Positions 53,978 through 61,075 of a stretch of 64,000 nucleotides of DNA are shown here, piece by piece. Both the position numbers and the translations under genes were made by a program. This DNA comes from Promethearchaeota archaeon (lineage in GTDB: Archaea > Asgardarchaeota > Lokiarchaeia > Sigyniarchaeales > SOKP01), in contig JAHLWP010000005.1 in NCBI GenBank assembly GCA_019057865.1, forward strand, positions 1 through 64,000, in the 5' to 3' direction. The notes under the pieces are model-generated. The model saw only the letters and a list, made by a program, of their open reading frames with translations. It was not told the origin of the DNA and did not search any database. Each line of letters starts with the position of its first letter. Position 1 is the first letter of the stretch.

Positions 53978-53995
53978 TTTTAGGTGAGACTAAAA
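53978..53995. promoter_or_regulatory. DtxR/MDR1-type palindrome before feoAB
   Basis: TTTTAG-GTGAGA-CTAAAA (53978-53995) has perfect 6-base arms and resembles the TTAGGTxAGCCTAA sites of DtxR-family metal regulators. It abuts the TATA-like box (ATTTAAATAT on the minus strand) about 80-100 bases upstream of feoA. Iron-bound repressor here would shut the operon when iron is ample. Confidence 0.65.
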
Positions 53996-54309
53996 ACACT
54001 ATTAATAACTGATAGAAAACATTATATATAATTGTATAAAATGAATAATTTAATTTTAATAAATAAAATTGATTATTATTTAACTCTAATGATAATAAAT
54101 ATATAATAGAGCTTAAAGAAAAATAATTTTAAGATTATTTAATTGACGATTATAAAAAATAAATTTCTACTTACTTTTAAAATTATTAATTATTTTTATT
54201 AAAAGCATAAGCTTGTAAATTTAAACTTAAAAAATTAATTTAAGATTATCTTATTTTTATAAGAAAAAGTAACATATTTTAATTTGAAAAGTATTTCTCA
54301 CAGAATATC
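53996..54309. other. Rest of the gap between feoA and the radical SAM gene
   Basis: The DNA is extremely AT-rich with runs of ATTATT/AATTAA. I see no open frame of note, RNA structure or repeat beyond low complexity. It presumably holds the promoter of the radical SAM gene. Confidence 0.55.
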
Positions 54310-55359
54310 ATGGTCAATAAAACAATTTTTTGTGAAATGATAAGACAAGGATACTCCAAAGGTGCATGCGAAGTTATTATTAAAGACAGTGTTAAACGCC
54401 CAGCTTGTCAAGCAACTTTGAAGTATGAAAATGGTCAACATCATAGAGTAATTACAGCAATGCATTTATCGAGACCTGAAGATTATTTTTCAATTTATCA
54501 ATCAGGATGTAATCATGCTTGTTTAAAATGTCATTCTTGGGAATTTTCTAAATACCTTAATGGAAGATGGTATTCAACAGATGAAATTACTGAAAAATGT
54601 AAGGAATATGAGAATTCTGTAACAATAATTGAGCCAAGGGAACGGGCACTGATGTATTATGCTACTGATTTATGTAAACATTGTGGCTCTTGTGTATTAT
54701 TATATAGAAGGAGTCCATTATGTCCAGATAAAGTACCGAAGCACAAAATAGTATTAGGTCCTCAAGGATTTGGTCCAGCAAGAAATATGATTGCATTTAC
54801 AGGGGGTGATATTGCATGTCAGGCAAAATTTTATGCGGAAGTTACAAAAAAAATAAAGCACCGTTGTAAAAATCTCTGGGTCTTATTAGAAACAAATGGG
54901 TATGGATTAACTCCTAAAAATTTGAATCTTTTACAAAAGGCAGGTTTAGACTCTTATTGGCTAGATATTAAAGCTTATGATCCTGAAATTTACAAAAAAT
55001 TATGTGGAACCTCAAATAAAACAGTTTTAAATTCTCCGAAAGAAATCTTAAAACGAAATTTCATTTTGGAAATACTTACTGTCTATATTCCTAATTTTGT
55101 AGAAACTAATCAATTCGAAAAAATCGCGAAAATAATTATAGAACTAGATGATAAAATTCCCTTCCATATTTTAGCATTTTTTCCACAATATAAATTAAAA
55201 GCTTATCGAGCCCCTAACTTATATGAAATATTAGAAACATATAAATCAATAAAAGATATAGGATTGAAAAATGTAAGAATTGGAAATATTGGAGTATTTG
55301 CTAAAACAGAAGAAGAAATGAAAAAACTGATAAAAACAGTTGGGCCTGAAGCAATATGA
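54310..55359 (+). CDS. Radical SAM protein with extra cysteine cluster
   Basis: The 349-residue protein has the radical SAM cluster as SGCNHACLKC (Cys67, Cys71, Cys74, CX3CX2C) and a GGD motif at AFTGGDIACQAKF. A second cysteine set DLCKHCGSCVLLYRRSPLC (about 114-133) could bind another cluster. The barrel continues with LWVLLETNGYGLTP and SYWLDIKAYDPEIYKKL, as in pyruvate-formate-lyase activase-like proteins. It would generate a 5'-deoxyadenosyl radical for activation or modification. The target is unknown. Single gene, convergent with the TPR protein. Confidence 0.9.
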   Translation: MVNKTIFCEMIRQGYSKGACEVIIKDSVKRPACQATLKYENGQHHRVITAMHLSRPEDYFSIYQSGCNHACLKCHSWEFSKYLNGRWYSTDEITEKCKEYENSVTIIEPRERALMYYATDLCKHCGSCVLLYRRSPLCPDKVPKHKIVLGPQGFGPARNMIAFTGGDIACQAKFYAEVTKKIKHRCKNLWVLLETNGYGLTPKNLNLLQKAGLDSYWLDIKAYDPEIYKKLCGTSNKTVLNSPKEILKRNFILEILTVYIPNFVETNQFEKIAKIIIELDDKIPFHILAFFPQYKLKAYRAPNLYEILETYKSIKDIGLKNVRIGNIGVFAKTEEEMKKLIKTVGPEAI

Positions 55360-55365
55360 ATTGGA

Positions 55366-56514
55366 TTAAAACTCTTTATAATAAGAGATTAATGTATTTT
55401 TTATTTTTTCAAAATGTCCTAAATGCACCTTTGAGAGCTCATCTAGAGTATCACGGATTCCTGCTTTTTGAATTCTCTTGGCAATTTTAAAATATGGAGA
55501 CTCTTTTAATTTTTTGGCTAGGGGCTTATTTGATTCAACATTTTTTAAAAGAAGATCGATTGAGTCTACCTCTTTAACTCCTATATTTCTTTGAATAATC
55601 TCTAATAACATTGTATCGAATGTAATTCTTAAAATAACTTCATGATCAAATTCTGCTGTTTTCGGAATTAAATATTCCTTAAGTAGCGATATTGACTTTT
55701 GGAAGAGAGAAATTGAATCTTGACCTATTTCTCTTATTTTTTGATCAAAAGAATGATTTTTAGTAAGTGTCAAACACAATGCGGCTACAGTTTGATATTC
55801 AGCAACAAAATGAATAAACCGTGCTTTAGTATTTAGAACTGTTTCTTTTGATTCTGCTTCATCTAAAAGGTCACCTAAATTATCAAGAGATTTTCTAAAG
55901 TATGTTGCAATCTCTAAGAATTTATTTGCTGAAGTTTCATAATCTTTTGCAGATAATAGATGGAGTGCTCTTTTTTCTTCTTGTTCATATAATTCATCAA
56001 ATTTGTTAATTTTCATAACAGCTTTTAAAATCAAACGCTTTCCTAAATCTTTTTTAATATGAGAACGCTCATATGCTTGTCCTGCTTTCAGAAGAAGAAG
56101 AGAAGAAGGGCTATGAAAGTCTTCTGGATCAGCTTTGATCAAATACTCAGAAGCTTTTTCCCAGCTTTCACCAGCGGATTCCCAATCATTCATTTTATAA
56201 GAGAGATTTGCTAATCGCATGAGCAATTTAGCTGAGATTTCATATAGTTTTAATTCTTCAGTCTTTCTAATTATTGATTTTAATCGATAAAGTGCTTGAA
56301 TATTATTCTTAAATTGAGATATAATCTGAACAATTCTAATGAATAATTCATCTAATTTGATATAACTTCCTAAATCAATATAAATTTCGGCAGCTTTCTC
56401 ATAAAGATTGATAGCGTCATCTCCTTTACCTTTATCAGCAAAAGTTTCCGCTCTATCAATTAATTGAATTGCTTCTAATTCTCTCTCATCTTTATATGAA
56501 TTACTAAACACCAT
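55366..56514 (-). CDS. SNAP-like TPR helical-repeat protein
   Basis: The 382-residue protein is all helical with TPR-like repeats over the first 200 residues: AIQLIDRAETFADKGKGDDA with INLYEKAAEIYIDLGSY, later LMRLANLSYKMNDWESAGES and SWEKASEYLI, and LLLKAGQAYERS. The A-x-x-Y-E-K-A-A pattern recalls alpha/gamma-SNAP proteins, which in eukaryotes load NSF onto SNARE complexes. No SNARE or NSF gene is in the window. The C-terminal third is helical without clear repeats. A scaffold role, perhaps with the membrane-trafficking-like proteins, is inferred. Confidence 0.72.
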   Translation of the reverse strand: MVFSNSYKDERELEAIQLIDRAETFADKGKGDDAINLYEKAAEIYIDLGSYIKLDELFIRIVQIISQFKNNIQALYRLKSIIRKTEELKLYEISAKLLMRLANLSYKMNDWESAGESWEKASEYLIKADPEDFHSPSSLLLLKAGQAYERSHIKKDLGKRLILKAVMKINKFDELYEQEEKRALHLLSAKDYETSANKFLEIATYFRKSLDNLGDLLDEAESKETVLNTKARFIHFVAEYQTVAALCLTLTKNHSFDQKIREIGQDSISLFQKSISLLKEYLIPKTAEFDHEVILRITFDTMLLEIIQRNIGVKEVDSIDLLLKNVESNKPLAKKLKESPYFKIAKRIQKAGIRDTLDELSKVHLGHFEKIKNTLISYYKEF

Positions 56515-56683
56515 ATTGTTTCATCTTATTACGGTAGAATGACATTTTGATATATTTAGATCAGAAGTTTTCTATACTAAATATATATCAAGTAATTTTC
56601 TAGTAATTTAATTTATAGGATTTAAATAAATAAACTCTTATTTATACTTATTTATACAAATAATTAGATGAAGATTAGGCTTT

Positions 56684-57571
56684 TTATTGATGATAAAATA
56701 GCTTAATATTTCGATTTTTTACTATTTTTTTAAACTCGAAGCTTTGGTAAGCAGATGAGAAAGATTCTTTAGCATCTTCTATAGCTCCATAAAAAATGAA
56801 ATTGGAAAACCAAGTTACAATAAATATTATACTAGCTCTTCTATATCGCGTATGGAATTTAACATTTAGACGCGGTGATGAATATTGAAATAAGAATAAA
56901 TTAGGAGCTGTGCCAACTGGAAGTTTTAGTGATGAACTAATTAATTGTTGAGTTTCTAATATATGAGCTATACTCTCCAAATTAATAACACCTCCATCAA
57001 TCCAAATCTTTTTAACGCCTATGTCTTTTAAACCTTCTAATATACTCACACTATTAGGTTGGTTCTTTTCTGTAATGTAAGCATATCTTTGAGTAGAGGT
57101 CATATTTTCAGAGCCTATTATTAATACCACTACTGAAGGTATTTTATATTTCTGAATAATTTTTAATTCTTTATCGTTCTTTAGATTTGAAATGGTGTTA
57201 TAAATATATTGGTCGGATTTAATACCTCTTTCATTAAGATATTCAACTCCAGCAATTCTAGAATCAAAATTCCCACCTAATACAAAAGGAGGGCTAAAAT
57301 GTTTCAAAAAAAAATCTAGATAACTAATCATAGCTTTGGGTTTGGATGCAGATATTTCAACTAAATTTGGTATTTTATATTGGTTTGATAATGAAATTTG
57401 CGTGTTAATTGCCTTTAGAGCTTTCCTCTCATCGAAAATTTCACTATTCTTACGATCAACAAACGATTGACCTTGATAAAAAAGTGTCCCTATTAATACA
57501 GGTGGTAAATCAAAACTCCCTCGACCTACTTTAATGTGTCCATAGGAATAAAATTTTGATTCTTTCATCAT
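56684..57571 (-). CDS. MtrH-like methyltransferase
   Basis: The 295-residue protein resembles MtrH, the corrinoid/tetrahydromethanopterin methyltransferase subunit: GHIKVGRGSFDLPPVLIGTLFYQG, FDERKALKAINTQISLSNQY, IPNLVEISASKPKAMISYLDF and PFVLGGNF. No other Mtr subunits are nearby. MtrH-like proteins without the membrane complex transfer methyl groups between methylated substrates or corrinoid proteins and the pterin. That links well to the CODH/ACS alpha subunit 4 kb away in a Wood-Ljungdahl setting. The C-terminal part (ASIIFIVTWFSNFIFYGA) is unusually hydrophobic. Confidence 0.85.
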   Translation of the reverse strand: MMKESKFYSYGHIKVGRGSFDLPPVLIGTLFYQGQSFVDRKNSEIFDERKALKAINTQISLSNQYKIPNLVEISASKPKAMISYLDFFLKHFSPPFVLGGNFDSRIAGVEYLNERGIKSDQYIYNTISNLKNDKELKIIQKYKIPSVVVLIIGSENMTSTQRYAYITEKNQPNSVSILEGLKDIGVKKIWIDGGVINLESIAHILETQQLISSSLKLPVGTAPNLFLFQYSSPRLNVKFHTRYRRASIIFIVTWFSNFIFYGAIEDAKESFSSAYQSFEFKKIVKNRNIKLFYHQ

Positions 57572-57651
57572 TAACTCAAATATTGCTTGAACATCTTTAA
57601 AACAAGATATAGCGGCTATTATCTTTAAATTTATAAAATTTATCTAAGCTA

Positions 57652-57939
57652 TTAAACAATTCTGTCTTTAGGTTTTCTTGTTTTTTTAATCTTTAACTTA
57701 ATATCATGTTCCGAGATAAGCCAGACTATTACCTCATAAGGTATCTTACGAAAATAGATTTCTGCTGCTTTTTCTCTGACTCGCTCTTTGTTCGTTAACC
57801 TTGGATCTCGTTGAGCAAGTAATTCTCTTTCGGCGAGCATCCAGCATAAATTGTCATATGTATAGTTCCTTTCTGAAAGATAATAAGCAGCAACATTAAT
57901 TTGTTCTTTCAAATCGATTTCTTTTCCACTCATTTTCAC
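57652..57939 (-). CDS. Small DUF2934-like helical protein
   Basis: The 95-residue protein has two similar helical units: INVAAYYLSERNYTYDN followed by LCWMLAEREL, and VREKAAEIYFRKIPYEV followed by IVWLISEHDI. The pattern A-Y-x-L-x-E-R ... W-x-x-A-E-x-E-L is that of DUF2934, a short helical motif of unknown function. The second unit looks like a diverged copy. The end is basic (KLKIKKTRKPKDR). It lies 80 bases upstream of the MtrH-like gene on the same strand and may be cotranscribed with it. Confidence 0.6.
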   Translation of the reverse strand: MKMSGKEIDLKEQINVAAYYLSERNYTYDNLCWMLAERELLAQRDPRLTNKERVREKAAEIYFRKIPYEVIVWLISEHDIKLKIKKTRKPKDRIV

Positions 57940-58030
57940 TCCTTCCTTTAATATTTAATTTTATTTCTACTATTCCTAAAGAGAAATAAGATCTTTTAAA
58001 CTATTTCTTCATTACCATGATTGTATTTTT

Positions 58031-59233
58031 TTAATAAAGGTCAAGTTTGACACCACATTTTTTACACTGGGAATCTAATAATTTAACAAAGCAATCTTCA
58101 TGGTATAGTTGACCACATTCTGGATTACCACATTTAACTACTTTTTGACCTTTCTCAAAAATAAATTGGCATATTGGACAACTTGAATAGAGATCATCCT
58201 CTCTAAGCTCATCAATATTCATTGATTTTGCTGAGAATGTCTGTGGTTTCTGAAAACTAACTTCTTTTTTACCTTTTGAAAGAATCCTTAATTTCTGTAT
58301 TTGAGAAACTTCAGTTGGAATTTTTAATAGAAAAAAGCAATGGGGACACCTTGCGGTTCCAGATTTCTTTAATTTACTACTATGTTGAGAATCTGCCCAT
58401 GCTGCTAAACAATGAATGTGAAATGGAGTTTGACAGTTAGGGCAATATCTACCAGTAACATAAAATGATCCTTTAGTATATGGATTTTTATCAGAAAAAC
58501 AGATTGTGCATTTTTTAAAATCAGCTTCTCCTCTCAACTGTTTTATACGCTGTTCTTGATCTTTCGTTAAATCTTGAACTCTTAATAAATTTGCAGCTAT
58601 TTTCCTAAGGAAAGCTGGATTTTCTATATCGATTTCCTTTACTCCATAATTTTTTATGTTAGCTTCAGCAAATTCATGAGCAGATTGTAATAAAGTCCCT
58701 ACATCATTATTAAAATAGTATCTACCTCCTGTAAGATCACTTATTTTTTTTAAGATATTGACTTGGCTTACGTCTCCAATTCTAAATGTATCAATTTTTA
58801 TATTTAATCCTTCTGCAAGACGAGCCATTCTTAATGGATCGATAGCTGTATTTTTTGTGTAGTTCCCATCAGAAATAAGAAGTATTTTGGGATTTTTAGC
58901 TGCAATTTTTCTTAATTCAGCAATAACAGTTTTAATTGATAAAGCTAGCCCTTCTCCCATAGCAGAATTCCCTCCAAGCTTTATAGAATCCAATGCTGAA
59001 AAAAGACTATTTATGAAATTTGAAGTTGTAAAGTCCATAATTTTTTCTGCTATATCAGAAAATTTAATAATTGCAAATGCACTTGAAGTATCTAAATTAA
59101 ATCTATCAGTTATTAATTTTTTAACAGCCTTTATACAACAAATCAATCGGTTAGGAGTATAATCTGTTCTAAACATTGATCTTGATGTATCGATGCAAAT
59201 AACGATATTTTCAGGGACTCTTTGCTCAGACAT
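58031..59233 (-). CDS. VWA-domain protein with two RING-like zinc modules (p44/Ssl1-like layout)
   Basis: Residues 8-200 of this 400-residue protein are a von Willebrand A domain with an intact MIDAS (Asp15-x-Ser17-x-Ser19, Thr/Gly-containing GGNSAMGEG, and LLISDGNYTKN). Directly after DTSRSM it reads TDYTPNRLICCIK, close to DLKPNRLTCTLK of human TFIIH p44 and to the Rpn10 VWA start. Two zinc modules follow. The first, at about 242-305, has CTIC, CPNC, FHIHCLAAWA and CPHC. The second, at about 350-397, has CPIC, CGNPEC, YHEDCF and CKKC. These are RING-like spacings. TFIIH p44 has the same order. Whether it acts in transcription/repair or as a ubiquitin-ligase-like scaffold is open. Confidence 0.75.
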   Translation of the reverse strand: MSEQRVPENIVICIDTSRSMFRTDYTPNRLICCIKAVKKLITDRFNLDTSSAFAIIKFSDIAEKIMDFTTSNFINSLFSALDSIKLGGNSAMGEGLALSIKTVIAELRKIAAKNPKILLISDGNYTKNTAIDPLRMARLAEGLNIKIDTFRIGDVSQVNILKKISDLTGGRYYFNNDVGTLLQSAHEFAEANIKNYGVKEIDIENPAFLRKIAANLLRVQDLTKDQEQRIKQLRGEADFKKCTICFSDKNPYTKGSFYVTGRYCPNCQTPFHIHCLAAWADSQHSSKLKKSGTARCPHCFFLLKIPTEVSQIQKLRILSKGKKEVSFQKPQTFSAKSMNIDELREDDLYSSCPICQFIFEKGQKVVKCGNPECGQLYHEDCFVKLLDSQCKKCGVKLDLY

Positions 59234-59437
59234 CTTATTTTGAAAATCTTATTGAGAATTTTGCTAGACAAAATCTAATAAATCTATTTTATATATGTAT
59301 ATTAATTTATAAATAAATAACAGTCTTCAGAAAAATAAAGTTTTTTTTAAATTATACTAATATTTAATAAAACGTTTTACAACTATTAAAGTAAAGAATA
59401 TATAATAAAAGTAAAATGTAATTTAATCTGGTGTATA

Positions 59438-60646
59438 ATGTCAGAGAATAGTGAAAAAGAGATAATTATTAAAGATTTTTTTAAAAGTAATGTAATTTTC
59501 TCAGAATTAGATGAAATTTTAAGATTAAAGCCAGAAACTATGATTGGTATAGATAAAGTAAGTTCTGATAAATTAGTTGAAAATAATATCAAAACTGTTG
59601 AAGATCTAGCCAATCTATCAGTTGATAATCTCCCTGAAATCGAAGATTTACTACCTAAAATATTTAGAAAATGGGTCAAGATAGCTCAAGTCATACAAAA
59701 AGCTGTAAAAGAACAGTTGCGTCGCCATAAGAAGCTTTTAATGATAGGTCTCGATAATGGGGGCAAAACCTCCATCCTAGCGGTAGTTCAAGATAAATTC
59801 TCGATTATAAAATCCTTATTGCCAACAAGAGGCGTTAAGAGAGAAAAACTGGACTTCTTCGGATATCCAATAGTTTCGTGGGATTTAGGTGGACAAATCC
59901 AATATAGAGAAAAATTATATTTTAATAGACCAGAATTATTTTTTACCGAAGCTGACATCCTTTTATATGTTATTGATAGTCAAGATCTAGAAAGATTAGC
60001 AGAATCAGCTAATTATTTTCGAGAAGTTCTAAAAGCCTTAATAGATTTAGATGAGCAACCAAAGATTTTAATAATTATGAGCAAAAGCGATCCAGATTTT
60101 CGTAAATCATTCCAGTGGCAAAAAAATGTTGAAAGTATCAAGAATAAATTTGACAAAATTGCCGATGAATATAAACAATTCACAGTAGATTATTGTGATA
60201 CATCAATATTTCAAAGAGAGACCATAATGCAAATGTTTAGTATTGCCTTGAAGAAAGTTTCTGAAACTTCTGAAATTATCGAAAATATTCTTGAAGATTT
60301 TACTAGTCAGGTTGAGGGTAAAGCGTCAAGTTTAGTATCGATGGACGGATTAATTTTTGGAAGTTATACCAAAACAAGTACTGATGAGATGTTAGTGAAT
60401 AATACAGCACTTTTATTGCAAACACTTTCGAATTTTTATAGTTCAATTGGTCTTATTAGAGAAAAATCAATAAGTCTTGATTTACCACTTAATGGGTTTA
60501 CTATTCGGGGTGAAAAATTATTTGAGTATTCAGACCTTCATATACCTGTATATTTATGGCTGGTTTCGGAAAACCCAGAATTATTACAAAGCAAAATTGA
60601 TTATTTTAGAAAACAATTATTGCCATTGATTAACTTATTCCTCTGA
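59438..60646 (+). CDS. HhH - Arf/Rag-like GTPase - roadblock fusion protein
   Basis: The 402-residue protein has an N-terminal helix-hairpin-helix (MIGIDKVSSDKLVENNIKTV, about 35-54). A GTPase domain from about 95 to 275 follows, with G1 GLDNGGKTS (Lys110, Thr111), G3 WDLGGQ (148-153) and G4 SKSD (215-218) in place of NKxD. WDLGGQ and GLDxxGKT are Arf/Sar/Gtr-type. A C-terminal part from about 285 has GKASSLVSMDGLIFGSYTK and further strand/helix pattern of a roadblock/longin domain. GTPase plus roadblock tail is the plan of eukaryotic Rag/Gtr GTPases. It is divergent from the VWA-RING gene with 204 bases between starts. Confidence 0.85.
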   Translation: MSENSEKEIIIKDFFKSNVIFSELDEILRLKPETMIGIDKVSSDKLVENNIKTVEDLANLSVDNLPEIEDLLPKIFRKWVKIAQVIQKAVKEQLRRHKKLLMIGLDNGGKTSILAVVQDKFSIIKSLLPTRGVKREKLDFFGYPIVSWDLGGQIQYREKLYFNRPELFFTEADILLYVIDSQDLERLAESANYFREVLKALIDLDEQPKILIIMSKSDPDFRKSFQWQKNVESIKNKFDKIADEYKQFTVDYCDTSIFQRETIMQMFSIALKKVSETSEIIENILEDFTSQVEGKASSLVSMDGLIFGSYTKTSTDEMLVNNTALLLQTLSNFYSSIGLIREKSISLDLPLNGFTIRGEKLFEYSDLHIPVYLWLVSENPELLQSKIDYFRKQLLPLINLFL

Positions 60647-60714
60647 TTTTTACTTTTTTTTAAAATTATCTTATCATTTTAATGAATAAAGCTCAAATTG
60701 AATTTTCGGGTATT

Positions 60715-60927
60715 TTATTCTAATTTCTTATTAGCCTCGAGTAGATATTCATTGCACTTTTCCATCATTTCAATTGCTTTATTTAAGTTATCAACAATTG
60801 AGTCCAAACCCTTATTTTTTGCAACATCTCGCCATTTTATAAAAGATTCTTTGTGAGAATTATTATGATCTGCCCAATGTTTCAATAATTTAGATAATTT
60901 TAAAATATCCTTATCTTGTTTATCCAA
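60715..60927 (-). CDS. Small helical protein, 70 residues
   Basis: The protein is fully helical and amphipathic: LKLSKLLKHWADHNNSHKES, FIKWRDVAKNKGL, IEMMEKCNEYLLEANKKLE. A conserved-looking HWxxHNxxHxxxF pattern (three His) could bind metal. Similar small proteins lie near CODH and nickel/cobalt genes in other archaea, as far as I recall. The start is TTG 60927, with GTGAGAT about 5 bases before it. It is the first gene downstream of cdhA on the same strand, 149 bases away. Function unknown. Confidence 0.6.
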   Translation of the reverse strand: MDKQDKDILKLSKLLKHWADHNNSHKESFIKWRDVAKNKGLDSIVDNLNKAIEMMEKCNEYLLEANKKLE

Positions 60928-61075
60928 ACAATCTCACACTCTGAAAATTAAAAATGATATTATAATAAAATTATGTACTATACATTAAATTTTTGACTTA
61001 AACTTCTAAACTTAGTTTAAACTCAATGAATAATGCAATTTTAAAAAAAAAAGAAATATAAAAATTAAAAATAAA

